From Lautropia sp. (lineage in GTDB: Bacteria > Pseudomonadota > Gammaproteobacteria > Burkholderiales > Burkholderiaceae_E): a DNA stretch of 39,412 nt. The stretch is from NCBI GenBank assembly GCA_030528325.1, contig JAUMZD010000037.1:1-39412 (forward strand), read 5' to 3'. The position numbers and the translations under genes are program-made. Positions 26,760 through 35,473 of this stretch are shown in pieces. Within the stretch, counting starts at the first letter, position 1. The number at the start of each line of letters is the position of its first letter. The notes beneath the pieces are model-generated. The model worked only from the letters and a program-made list of their open reading frames with translations. It made no database searches and was not told the DNA's origin.

Positions 26760-29162
26760 GTGGGAAAGAGCAGGAAGAACAGGGGGAATAACCCCCAGAG
26801 TACAACGCCGTCTTCTTCCGGGCCCCAGGTGGACACAGTGGCTCTTTTGTCTAGGCTGGAGGCGGTTATGAAAAGAAGTAAAGCTACTTTTGAAGGGAAT
26901 GGAGTCTCTGCCCCTGATCTGAACGACATTTCGAAGGATTATCCCGTGTCGAATCTTTCATCTGACCAATCGTCAAAAGTTGAGGATTTATGCAGCCGTC
27001 TTTCCGAGGGGGTGGGGCAGCTTGCCAAGCTGGATGATGCGCTGAAGCACCGTGAGGCTTCTGTCCTCAAGCGAGAGGAGACCAGCAGCAGGAAAGAAGA
27101 GGCGGCCGAAAGGCAGCGTGAAGAACATAAGCGTCGGGAACAGGGGCTGGATGAACGTGACAGGGTGCTGAAGGAAGTTCGCGACGAGCTGAACCTGAAG
27201 GATGCGGCGTTGAAGAAGCAGGAGCGTACTCTTGAGGAGCGCGAGTCGGCGGCGAGAACCGGGTTTGCGAGGGAAAATGAGAAGTTGCTTGAGAAACTTC
27301 GTGAAGAAATCCGGGAGCTGGAACTTCATCGGGATGAAATGCTCAAGGAAACCCGTGAGTGTGCCAGGCAGGCTGAGGCTCAGATTCATGAGCGTGAAAG
27401 GGCTGTCGCGCAGAAGGAGGCTGAACTCGATGCCAGGGACTCTCATCTGACCCTTGAGCTTCATCGACTTGAGGCCGAAAAACAGGGTATGGAGTGGCAG
27501 TATGATCAGATCAGAAGCAAAGGACGTCAGGAGGCTGAAGAGGAGATTGCACAACTGAAGTCTGATCTCCGGCGAGCTGAGAAGCGTCGTCAGCAGGCCC
27601 AGGAGGCACTTCAGGCGCAAAAGAGCAGACTTGCTGACTATCGCGAGTTGGAGGAGGCCATGGAAGGATGTGATGTACAGGCTTTTCTGGACGAGCGAGA
27701 GGCGTTGAAGAGCGAGCTTTCTTTACTTCGCCGGGAGTTGTCTGGCGGTGATGCCACCCGGCTTCGTGATGAGAATAAGGCGTTGCGTGGTCAGCGGGAC
27801 GCTCTGGATGCCCGGGTCTCCGAGCTGAGTGATGAACTGGCACTTGCCAAGCAGCAACTGAGCAGGCTTCATCTTGGGGTCAGTGACAAGGATACGCTGG
27901 AGAAGGAGAAGCGTGCTCTGATCAGGCAGAAACAGATTCTGTCTGCCAGACTGAACGAGCTTTCCTGCCAAGTTGATGACCTTACCCGTTCTCAGCAGGC
28001 TCAGACACCGTTTCCACAGATGAGCTGGATGGATGCGGCCAGTGAGGAAGACTGGGTTGAACAGAGGGGGGCTGACGAGCTGAAGCGTAAAGTGGAGGAG
28101 GTTCCCCGTCTCAAGGACTTCGTGAAAGAGCTTCGGGACAGGATTGCCCTGGCAGAGCGCGGTACACCACTTTACTTCCGGCTTGAGGATGTTCGTCTAC
28201 TGCTGGCTGGTCTTTCGATGAGTCAGCTCCACATCTTCCAGGGGATCAGCGGTACCGGAAAGACCAGCCTTGCCAAGGCTTTTGCGAAGGCAGTTGGGGG
28301 GCACTGCACAGACGTGTCCGTTCAGGCTGGCTGGCGTGACCGGGATGACCTGCTGGGTAACTACAACGCGTTCGAAAAGCGTTTTTACGAACGGGATTGC
28401 CTGCAGGGAATCTATCGGGCCCAGACAGACGCGTACAAGGACCGCTTGAATGTCATTCTGCTCGATGAGATGAATCTATCGCATCCTGAGCAGTATTTTG
28501 CCGAAGTTCTTTCTGCGCTTGAAAAGAACGATCCGGATGATCGTCTGCTCAGTCTCTCCGAGAGTCTGCTCCCGAACGCGCCGAAAAGGCTGGTTGAGGG
28601 ACGGAAAATTCGTATTCCTGAAAATCTGTGGTTCATCGGTACGGCCAATCACGACGAGACCACGAGGGAGTTTGCGGATAAGACCTATGATCGGGCGCAT
28701 GTTCTCGAGTTGCCAAGACATGATGAGAAATTCGATGTAAATGATCAGCTTCCCGGAAGGGCTTTCAGTTACCGCTCCCTGAAATCGTCTTTTGATAAAG
28801 CTGTATCGAAGCACCGGGATGCTGTGAAGGAGATGCTTGAGGACTTGACGAGTGCACCGGTTTCAGGGGTGCTGCTGGAACGGTTCGGGCAAGGCTGGGG
28901 GAATCGCTTTGAGCGTCAGGCTTTGAGGTTCATCCCGGTTTACATCGAGGCAGGGGGACAGAAGGAGGGGGCGCTGGACTATCTGCTGGCCAGCCGGGTT
29001 TTCCGTCGAGGCAAGGTCGTGGGGCGATACGATATCAGGCGTGAAGATATTGATGCGCTCCGTGATGCATTGGCGAACACCTGGCGTTCTTGGAAGGGTG
29101 AACCGGAGCTTTCGATGAAGTTGCTGGAAGAGGATGGTCGTCGTAAAGAGCGGGGCGCTTGA
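26760..29162 (+). CDS. Long coiled-coil protein with C-terminal McrB-type AAA+ domain
   Basis: About 800 residues. GTG 26760 is preferred over TTG 26754 because AAGGGT (26745-26750) is then nine bases away. Residues about 75-430 are nearly continuous charged coiled coil (many Glu/Arg/Lys/Leu/Gln). The AAA_5/McrB-like motor is at about 480-690: Walker A GISGTGKTS (about 496), DDLLGNYNAFEKRFYE, Walker B VILLDEMNLSHPEQYFAEVL (about 566) and sensor region GTANHDETTREFADKTYDRA (about 625). McrB proteins form rings that drive a partner; the partner is probably the DUF2357 protein encoded next, whose ATG lies five bases past the stop. Confidence 0.85.
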   Translation: MGKSRKNRGNNPQSTTPSSSGPQVDTVALLSRLEAVMKRSKATFEGNGVSAPDLNDISKDYPVSNLSSDQSSKVEDLCSRLSEGVGQLAKLDDALKHREASVLKREETSSRKEEAAERQREEHKRREQGLDERDRVLKEVRDELNLKDAALKKQERTLEERESAARTGFARENEKLLEKLREEIRELELHRDEMLKETRECARQAEAQIHERERAVAQKEAELDARDSHLTLELHRLEAEKQGMEWQYDQIRSKGRQEAEEEIAQLKSDLRRAEKRRQQAQEALQAQKSRLADYRELEEAMEGCDVQAFLDEREALKSELSLLRRELSGGDATRLRDENKALRGQRDALDARVSELSDELALAKQQLSRLHLGVSDKDTLEKEKRALIRQKQILSARLNELSCQVDDLTRSQQAQTPFPQMSWMDAASEEDWVEQRGADELKRKVEEVPRLKDFVKELRDRIALAERGTPLYFRLEDVRLLLAGLSMSQLHIFQGISGTGKTSLAKAFAKAVGGHCTDVSVQAGWRDRDDLLGNYNAFEKRFYERDCLQGIYRAQTDAYKDRLNVILLDEMNLSHPEQYFAEVLSALEKNDPDDRLLSLSESLLPNAPKRLVEGRKIRIPENLWFIGTANHDETTREFADKTYDRAHVLELPRHDEKFDVNDQLPGRAFSYRSLKSSFDKAVSKHRDAVKEMLEDLTSAPVSGVLLERFGQGWGNRFERQALRFIPVYIEAGGQKEGALDYLLASRVFRRGKVVGRYDIRREDIDALRDALANTWRSWKGEPELSMKLLEEDGRRKERGA

Positions 29163-29167
29163 CGGTC

Positions 29168-31000
29168 ATGAGCTTTCTGGATCGTTTCAGCCAGGAGCGG
29201 ACGGATATCCTGCCAGCGCAGGTGATGCCCGGTCGATATGCCGTGCTGTCTCCGCTGACGTTCAATCACCGGATCAGGCTGCCTGAAGGGGAGCTGCTTG
29301 TCGGGGATGGTTCACAGGCCATCAGATTCCGCTCCGGGGTTCATCATCTGCTGTCTGGTGTCAGTGACAGTGATGGCGAGGTGGAGGCGAATCTGGTTAT
29401 CGAGGCTGTCTCTGTCATTGCGAGAGAACAGAGAAATCGTTCAGAGGGCACGGTTTCTCCGATGTTGCCGCCGGATCTGCTCAGGCAGGCCAAGCTGTTG
29501 ACCGTGGAGCGCCTTTTGCAGACGACCCTGGAGCAAGGCCATCTACATGCCATTTCGGAAAGGCCGAGGACGGATCTCCGGTATGAAAACCAGGTGGTTT
29601 CTGTGGACAGGGCGCGGCGTCTGGCTTCCTCCGCGTTGCCACATCTGGCTTCTCATTCTGATTGCTGGCAGCGGCGAACGGTTTCAGGGATCTTGCCAAG
29701 AAAGATTCTGGCCCGTTTGAGTGAGGATGATTACGGCATCTATGAAAACAGGCTTTTCAAACGACTGCTCGAGTGGCTGGAGTATCACCTGGCGCGACGG
29801 CTGATCAGCCTGAGAAGTATCCGTGCCCGCTTGGATGGCGCGCTGGAGTTTGAGCGATCGGAGCATGTCCATCACCGCCTTTGTCGGAGCATTTGTGAAT
29901 TATGGGGTGAGGCTTATCATGACGTCGATGTGACAGAGAGCCTGAGAAAGGCACAGAACGCAGAGTCGGTCATCATTCATCTGCTCAAATTGGTTCGGTC
30001 GCTCAAAAGTCGCGGGTTATACCGGCAGATCCGCCGGAATCTTTCTGTTCCCTCGCGGATTCATCTGACCAATATTCTGCAGAATGACGCTCACTATCGT
30101 CACCTTCCTCCCTTGTGGGATGGGCTGGCAGCTCTCAGCGGAGAACGGGATCTGTCAGCGCAGGATTGGCATGAGCTTGAGAAGCGTCGACACCGGGATT
30201 ATTCAGAATATGTAGGTGTTGTCATCCGACGGTCGCTGGACCGTTATCACCCTGCCGAGAACGATGGACAGCTGTCTTTCAAGTGGGGAGGATTCGGGTT
30301 CGAGCTGAGGCAGGAGGGGCATGACTGGCTCATCACCCGGGAGGATGGGAAGGCGCTCCGTTGCATACCTGTCCTGTGGTTCGGCCGTCAGCTGGATATC
30401 AGTGATCCGATCAACCCGATGCATCTTCTGTGCTGGCCGGGTCAGGCCGAGAGTAGGGGGTCTGAGCAAGGTGTGCCGGTGTCGCCCATGGATCTTTATG
30501 TCGTTGAAAGGCTTGGGCAACGGATTGATCAATGGTTGATCCGGTCAGTGTTGGATGGGTATGGAACCAGGTTGGGCCCATTGCCTGGGGCAGTTCTTGA
30601 GCAGGCTGCGTCTTTGGGAGTGCGCTTTGAGGTTCTGAAAGGTCCTTATGGGCGCTTGCTGGCGCCACTCGATCCTGGAGAGACTGGCCGTATGGTGTCA
30701 GTCCTTCAGTCGGCCAACGAGACGGTGAGGGCTGCTTTTGAAAGGGCGATGAGTGGCGTATCAGAATTGTCCCGTCTGTGTGGGTGTGATCATCAGGCCA
30801 GTTTTCAGCCTGTTCGTGGTGGTGGGTTCTCCTGCCAGTGTCGTCAATGTGGCTCGGTCTGGTCGTTGAATGTCGAGGGTGATCAGAAACGTTTCACGAT
30901 GAAGCCCAAAGGATCGGACGACCTTGACGATCCATTCGATTGGTGCGGTAGAGACTGGCGGGACATGGTGGTGGCTTCGACTGTCAGTCAGGATGTGTGA
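29168..31000 (+). CDS. DUF2357-family protein with C-terminal zinc ribbon
   Basis: 610 residues from ATG 29168. DUF2357 features include the YGIYENRLFKRLLEWLEYHL segment (about 188-207), followed by a helical region. DUF2357 proteins are usual partners of McrB-type AAA+ proteins and often carry a PD-(D/E)xK nuclease; I could not find a clear nuclease motif here. Instead the C-terminus has a zinc-binding pattern: CGCDH near residue 537, then CQCRQCGSVW near 557. Last gene of the operon; 127 bases separate it from the convergent FUSC gene. The partner role is inferred from family knowledge and adjacency. Confidence 0.8.
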   Translation: MSFLDRFSQERTDILPAQVMPGRYAVLSPLTFNHRIRLPEGELLVGDGSQAIRFRSGVHHLLSGVSDSDGEVEANLVIEAVSVIAREQRNRSEGTVSPMLPPDLLRQAKLLTVERLLQTTLEQGHLHAISERPRTDLRYENQVVSVDRARRLASSALPHLASHSDCWQRRTVSGILPRKILARLSEDDYGIYENRLFKRLLEWLEYHLARRLISLRSIRARLDGALEFERSEHVHHRLCRSICELWGEAYHDVDVTESLRKAQNAESVIIHLLKLVRSLKSRGLYRQIRRNLSVPSRIHLTNILQNDAHYRHLPPLWDGLAALSGERDLSAQDWHELEKRRHRDYSEYVGVVIRRSLDRYHPAENDGQLSFKWGGFGFELRQEGHDWLITREDGKALRCIPVLWFGRQLDISDPINPMHLLCWPGQAESRGSEQGVPVSPMDLYVVERLGQRIDQWLIRSVLDGYGTRLGPLPGAVLEQAASLGVRFEVLKGPYGRLLAPLDPGETGRMVSVLQSANETVRAAFERAMSGVSELSRLCGCDHQASFQPVRGGGFSCQCRQCGSVWSLNVEGDQKRFTMKPKGSDDLDDPFDWCGRDWRDMVVASTVSQDV

Positions 31001-31030
31001 CGTCCTTTGCCAGGTCGAACGCTGTGCCTG

Positions 31031-31079
31031 GGAGCTTGGGCCGGCTTGCAGCCCGTGACTTTCCTGCCGCTCAAGCTCC
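31031..31079. repeat. Dispersed inverted repeat, short 49-bp copy
   Basis: GGAGCTTGGG (31031-31040) faces TTCCTGCCGCTCAAGCTCC (31061-31079), 18/19 identical to the arm of the long copy at 37966-38128. The inner GCCGGCTTGCAGCCCGTGAC also resembles the inner part of the long copy. It sits in the convergent gap after the defence operon and could fold as a hairpin. Confidence 0.65.
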
Positions 31080-31127
31080 TAGTCTCTGATGGGTGTCCAC
31101 TCATATCGCTTCACACTGCTGCCGACG

Positions 31128-33356
31128 CTACAACCCCTCCGCCCTTTCCAGATCCAGCTGCACCCGCACCGCATCGTCCCGGATCTGGATGGCGATGGCC
31201 ATCGAGGCGTCGAGCCGGCGCAGCATCCAGGGGCTGATGTCGTGCTCGAAGGGGTCAGGCAGGATGACGCGTTCGGCGACCGTGCCGGCCGGGTTGGCAT
31301 CGGGGCTGTCGAGTGGGCTGGCGATGGGCATCGTGCCGATCTTGTGCTCGATCCGTTCGATGGCATGGGCCAGGGCGTCGCTGATCTCGCCGGGGTTCAT
31401 CCGGTCGCGCCGCAGCACGAGCATCGACTTGATGGCGCTCAGCTGGGCCAGGAACTGGTAGCAGTGCAGTTGCAGGTACTGCAGGGCTTCGATGGGGGGG
31501 CGGACCGCGCGCGGCTCCGAGAGCGAGCGCTGGGTGGCCTGAACCAGGGCCGAGAGGCTGTCGAAGGCTTCGCGGCGGGCCAGGCGCCATTCCAGTTCGG
31601 GGGTGTTCTCGACCGTGGGGAGCTGTTGGGGGTCGAGGGCCAGACGGGCGTGACGGGCCTGGGCTTCGAGGGTGCGCTTCACGAGGGCCGGAATCTGGCC
31701 GCGTTCCCAGGAGGGCAGCACGTAGCAGAAGGCCCAGGCGACGACGGCGCCCAGCAGGGTGTCGGCGAAGCGCTCCATCAGCGTGAAGGTGGTGTGATGA
31801 TCGTCGAGGCTGACGAGGTGTACCTGGACGAGGCCCAGCACGGTGCCGGCCACCGAGGTGAGCAGGTAGCGACGCTGCGAGAAGCTGTGCGAGATGCCCT
31901 GGGACAGCATCATCACCACGAGCAGCAGGGTCATGCCCGGGTTGAAGGACAGCAGCGCCATGGTGAGGATGCAGCCGACCAGGGTGCCGGCCACGCGCTG
32001 GTTCCGGCGTTCGATGGTTTGTGAAAGGCTGCCCCGCAGCACGACGGCGATCGTCAGCAGGATCCAGTAATCGTGGGCGCCCCAGGGCATGGCGAGCGCG
32101 ATGGCGTAGCCGGTGCCCATGGCCAGTGCGGCGCGGATGGCGTGACGGAGCTGGGGGGTTTTCCAGCCCCAGAGCGACAGGAAGGGGCGGATCGACCAGG
32201 CGGTGGGGCTCACGAACATCTGCCAGTTGGCCCGCACGACGGCCAGATCCGGCATCAGCTCGCCGCGAGCGGTGCGTGACAGGCGCAGGATTTCGTCGTT
32301 GATGTGGCCGACGCGGTGAGCCAGTCCCCGGATCAGCATCGACGGTGAAGGCCCCAGGGCCAGCAGGCTGTCGTTCTCGGGGTCGGGCAATGAGCGGATG
32401 GTGGCGATGCGGGTTCGGCGATCGGTGGAGGGGCGGGGCTTGAGGCCGAAGAGCAGCGCGTCGGCCATGCCGTCGACCTCGTCGGCCATCTCGTCGAGCA
32501 TGGCGCGGATGCGGGTGAGGGCGTGGCGGTGGCGGGCGTGCTGGCAGAGGTTGTCCAGATCCAGCTCGCTGGCTAGCAAGGTATCACGGATGTCGAACAC
32601 GATGACCAGCATGCCGGCCAGACGTTGCCGGTAGGCCGTGCGGGGGGATTCGAGCACGATGTCACGGGCGGCCTGCATCTGTTCGGCCAGGGAGGCCTGG
32701 GCACGCAGCAGCTTTTCCTGAAGGCGCGTCGTGTCGTCGGTGCCGGGCTTCGTCTGGTGTCGGAAGAGCTGGGCTTCGGTGCGGATCAGCTCGGCCAGCG
32801 AGATCAGCACGTCGGCCATCAGCAGGGCGCGGTAGCGCCCGTTCAGCAGCAGGTTGGTGAGCGTGGCCCACAGCACGTACAGCCCGGCACCCAGCCCGAA
32901 ATAGGCGGTGGTTTGTAGCGCGGTGACGGGTACATGTTCCTGCCGACCGACGGCCAGTGACAGGATGGCGGTGAACATCAGGCCCATGGCGATCGAGATG
33001 CCGCGCTTGCCCCAGGCCATCGCGAGGAAAGCGACGAAGGAGAAGGCCGTCAGCATCAGGCCGACTTCGATCGGGGACTGCGCCAGTCGCTGGATGCCGT
33101 AGAAGAGGGGTAGGCCGATGAGGACGGCCGGCAGCATCTGCTTGAACTTGCCGCGACGCGGGGCCGGGTTGTCCGGTGGGGTGGCGGAGACGACGCCGAT
33201 GCTGGCGACCGAGGCGGCGAAGGGGCCCAGCCAGTAGCCCACAACAAACGAGATCAGCAAAAGCCCCAGACCGGACGTGATGCCATTGAGCGCGAAATGG
33301 CTCAGGGCGTTACGCAGCAGGGCATGAAGTCGGGGCGAGAGGTCTGGCTTGGGCAT
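31128..33356 (-). CDS. FUSC-family inner-membrane transporter (YccS/aromatic-acid exporter-like)
   Basis: 742 residues from ATG 33356. The N-terminal membrane block (about 25-165) has the PPDNPAPRRGKF segment between helices; a cytoplasmic helical domain covers about 170-380; a second membrane block (about 390-530, FUSC_2 type: WILLTIAVVLRGSLSQTIER, then NQRVAGTLVGC) and a C-terminal cytoplasmic domain follow. Such proteins export aromatic or weak acids, or act in cell-envelope homeostasis. Start and thioredoxin stop overlap by one base (TGATG), indicating coupling. Intact. Confidence 0.9.
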   Translation of the reverse strand: MPKPDLSPRLHALLRNALSHFALNGITSGLGLLLISFVVGYWLGPFAASVASIGVVSATPPDNPAPRRGKFKQMLPAVLIGLPLFYGIQRLAQSPIEVGLMLTAFSFVAFLAMAWGKRGISIAMGLMFTAILSLAVGRQEHVPVTALQTTAYFGLGAGLYVLWATLTNLLLNGRYRALLMADVLISLAELIRTEAQLFRHQTKPGTDDTTRLQEKLLRAQASLAEQMQAARDIVLESPRTAYRQRLAGMLVIVFDIRDTLLASELDLDNLCQHARHRHALTRIRAMLDEMADEVDGMADALLFGLKPRPSTDRRTRIATIRSLPDPENDSLLALGPSPSMLIRGLAHRVGHINDEILRLSRTARGELMPDLAVVRANWQMFVSPTAWSIRPFLSLWGWKTPQLRHAIRAALAMGTGYAIALAMPWGAHDYWILLTIAVVLRGSLSQTIERRNQRVAGTLVGCILTMALLSFNPGMTLLLVVMMLSQGISHSFSQRRYLLTSVAGTVLGLVQVHLVSLDDHHTTFTLMERFADTLLGAVVAWAFCYVLPSWERGQIPALVKRTLEAQARHARLALDPQQLPTVENTPELEWRLARREAFDSLSALVQATQRSLSEPRAVRPPIEALQYLQLHCYQFLAQLSAIKSMLVLRRDRMNPGEISDALAHAIERIEHKIGTMPIASPLDSPDANPAGTVAERVILPDPFEHDISPWMLRRLDASMAIAIQIRDDAVRVQLDLERAEGL

Positions 33357-33682
33357 CAATCGAGCAGGGCGAAGGCTTCTGTCAGCGCCTCGCTGCTCTG
33401 GGGACGGATGACGCGGGCGATTTCCTGCCCATCCTTCATCAGGATCAGGGTGGGCCAGAGCTTGACGCCGAAGGAGCGCCCGAGCGGCCGGCCTCGACCA
33501 TCCTCGATCTTGATATGAGTGAGTGCTTGCTGACCAGTGAGGGCCTGGCGAATGAGGGGCTGAGCCGCCACGCAGTGCGGGCAGCCGTCGATGCCGAATT
33601 CTAGAAGCCAGACACCGGGCTTGGCGTCGAGTTCGGCCCGGGTCAGCGTCTCGGGCAGATAGGCGGCGGTATGAGCGGACAT
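33356..33682 (-). CDS. Thioredoxin-like protein with GCPHC active site
   Basis: 108 residues from ATG 33682; 20 further in-frame codons upstream look non-coding. Thioredoxin fold: WLLEFGIDGCPHCVAAQPLI with the CPHC redox pair (the DsbA-type dipeptide, not the CGPC of thioredoxin), and the cis-proline region KLWPTLILMKDGQ. No signal peptide, so cytoplasmic. First gene of a two-gene unit with the FUSC transporter. Role unknown beyond thiol-disulphide exchange. Confidence 0.88.
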   Translation of the reverse strand: MSAHTAAYLPETLTRAELDAKPGVWLLEFGIDGCPHCVAAQPLIRQALTGQQALTHIKIEDGRGRPLGRSFGVKLWPTLILMKDGQEIARVIRPQSSEALTEAFALLD

Positions 33683-33731
33683 GCTGTTATTGTGGCAGCA
33701 TCGGCGCTGTTTGTTGACGACAATCCCGTTA

Positions 33732-33747
33732 CTGCCGCCCAAGCTCC
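33732..33747 (+). repeat. Dispersed repeat, single 16-bp arm
   Basis: CTGCCGCCCAAGCTCC, identical to 16 of the 19 bases of the repeat arm at 38110-38128. It lies just before the YpfH-like gene and has no facing arm nearby. Confidence 0.6.
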
Positions 33748-33759
33748 TGGAGGTTTCTG

Positions 33760-34530
33760 ATGATGGAAGTGGCCACGATCATCCAGCCCGCGCCGGCCGG
33801 GGGAGCCCGACAGCTTTTTCTGCTGTTTCCCGATGCCGGTCAGCCTTCCGAATCTCTGGCGGCGATGGCCGGGCGGCTGGCCGAGGCCTTCCCGGCGGCG
33901 GCGGCGCTCGTCGTGCAGGGGCCGTTGTCCGTGGGGAAAGGGCGGCGCTGGTTGACGGTGCCTGCGCTGGCGGAGGATCAGACTTCGGCACAGGGCGGGG
34001 GCGGGCAGTCCGTGGAGGCGGGAGCTGCCGGGCTGGTCGGGCTGGAAGAGGGGGTGCTGGCCCGGGCGGTCGATGCGGCGCTGCCCGGTTTCATCCGTTG
34101 CGTCCGTCACTGGCAGAACGAGATGCAGGTGTCCCCAGCAGCCACGGCGCTGCTGGGTCAGGGCGAGGGGGGCACGATGGCGCTGGCTGCGGCGCTTTCG
34201 CCGGGTGAGCCGCCGGTGTGTGCCCGGGTAACGGCGGTGGGCGGGCGCTATGCGCTGGTCACGGCGCCGGTACCCACTCAGGTGCTGGTACACCTGTTGC
34301 ACGGCAAGCAGGATCAGGCCGTGCATTTCAGTCATGCGCTGCGCACGGCCGAGCAGCTCGTCCGGGCCGATGCCGACATCACGGCCGATGTGGTGCCCCA
34401 TGAAAACCATGTGCTCGGCACCGAGCTGCAGGACTGGGTGATGAAGCGTCTGCAGACACAGGTGCCCCGGCATGTCTGGGAGGCGGCGATGCGACAGGCA
34501 CAGGCGCAGGGCGGGCAGGAAGAGCCCTGA
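33760..34530 (+). CDS. YpfH-like alpha/beta hydrolase lacking the nucleophile serine
   Basis: 256 residues. The fold follows the YpfH/carboxylesterase family: RQLFLLFPDAGQ near the start, then the nucleophile elbow LLGQGEGGTMALAAAL (about 128-143), the Asp motif LLHGKQDQAV (about 183-192) and the His motif PHENHVLG (about 209-216). The elbow should read GxSxG; here it is GQGEG, so serine is replaced by glycine. Asp and His remain. It is either catalytically dead, a binding protein, or uses another residue. An Ala/Gly-rich insertion lies at about 75-100. GGAGG lies 13 bases before ATG 33760. Confidence 0.78.
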   Translation: MMEVATIIQPAPAGGARQLFLLFPDAGQPSESLAAMAGRLAEAFPAAAALVVQGPLSVGKGRRWLTVPALAEDQTSAQGGGGQSVEAGAAGLVGLEEGVLARAVDAALPGFIRCVRHWQNEMQVSPAATALLGQGEGGTMALAAALSPGEPPVCARVTAVGGRYALVTAPVPTQVLVHLLHGKQDQAVHFSHALRTAEQLVRADADITADVVPHENHVLGTELQDWVMKRLQTQVPRHVWEAAMRQAQAQGGQEEP

Positions 34531-34541
34531 GCCTTGCGTCG

Positions 34542-34776
34542 GGCGCTGCCGGAGGCCTTTCCCGAGAAGGGATTCTGGCGCTGGCTGATCCGGATGACCG
34601 GGACGGAGACGGCATTTGGGGCCGGCCGAACTGGGTGTTCGATCAGGAGAAAGCCCTGCAGGGCGAGTCCGAGCCTCGCTCGCTGGGCCGTTTCGGCTGG
34701 AAGGCCAGCACGCCGTCCGTGCTGATCCAGAGTGCGGGTGCCTATCGGGGCGACATGGGGCCCCTACCGACGAGGG
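34542..34776 (+). pseudogene. Remnant of a DUF1111 di-haem oxidoreductase
   Basis: The plus-strand frame running through ILALADPDDRDGDGIWGRPN, then LGRFGWKASTPSVLIQ and SAGAYRGDMG, matches the central part of DUF1111 thiol/di-haem oxidoreductases. It begins at the YpfH-like stop with no start codon of its own, lacks the N- and C-terminal haem-binding CxxCH motifs, and after position 34776 turns into unrelated sequence. So it is a fragment of about 75 codons. The rest of the gap, 34777-34865, holds nothing I can name. Confidence 0.75.
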
Positions 34777-34865
34777 GCAAGGGCCTGGCAAGGTGCTGGC
34801 AAGCGGTCGATACCGAGGGCTTGCGCTGGCCGGGAATCCCCCGGGTTTGGGGGCGTTGTGCGGGC

Positions 34866-35348
34866 TTATTCGCCCGAGCCGTTGCCCATCGCCGATTGCA
34901 GGTAGTTCTGCAGGCCCAGCTTCTCGATCAGTTCCTGCTGGGTTTCGAGCCAGTCGATGTGCTCTTCGGTGTCGTCCAGGATCTGCAGGAACAGCTGGCG
35001 GGAGACGAAGTCGCCCGCCTGTTCACACAGGGCGATCGAGGCCTTGACGTGGGCGTGGGCGCCGCGCTCGAGCGCCACGTCGGCAGCGAAGATCTCGGTG
35101 ACGTTCTCGCCGATGTTCAGCTTGTGCAGGGCTTGCAGGTTGGGCAGGCCGTCCAGCATCAGGATGCGGTCGACCAGCATGTCGGCGTGTTTCATTTCGC
35201 CGATGGACTCTTCGTAGATTTTCTTGCCCAGACCATCCAGACCCCAGTGACCGCACAGGCGGGCATGCAGGAAGTACTGGTTGATGGCGGTCAGCTCGTT
35301 GGTGAGCTGCTTGTTCAGGGCTTCGATGACTGCTTTATCGCCTTTCAT
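34866..35348 (-). CDS. bfr: Bacterioferritin
   Basis: 160 residues from ATG 35348 (MKGDKAVIEALN), the normal family start; the upstream in-frame extension is not conserved. Forms 24-subunit iron-storage shells with haem between subunits. Ligands by position: Glu18, Tyr25, Glu51, Met52 (haem axial), His54, Glu94 and His130 are present. The position equal to Glu127 of E. coli Bfr is Thr here (DTEEH), followed by Glu128 and Glu129, which may take its place. The bfd gene is on the same strand 228 bases upstream; a separate promoter is predicted between. Confidence 0.95.
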   Translation of the reverse strand: MKGDKAVIEALNKQLTNELTAINQYFLHARLCGHWGLDGLGKKIYEESIGEMKHADMLVDRILMLDGLPNLQALHKLNIGENVTEIFAADVALERGAHAHVKASIALCEQAGDFVSRQLFLQILDDTEEHIDWLETQQELIEKLGLQNYLQSAMGNGSGE

Positions 35349-35421
35349 GGCAAACCTCGGGTGTGTTGGTTCAGACAGGGCCTCAAGACAGGTGAGGTCG
35401 TCTTGGAGGGCGTGATTCGGG

Positions 35422-35459
35422 AAGTGACGGATTCTAGTCACTTATGCACGCAGTGTATA
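35422..35459 (-). promoter_or_regulatory. Predicted bfr promoter with operator-like palindrome
   Basis: Minus strand: -35 TATACA (35459-35454), 17-base spacer, -10 TAGAAT (35436-35431, 5/6). The -10 lies exactly in the eight-base spacer of a perfect inverted repeat, AAGTGAC (35422-35428) and GTCACTT (35437-35443). A regulator bound there would block the promoter. Confidence 0.5.
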
Positions 35460-35473
35460 GACGCAACAAACCC

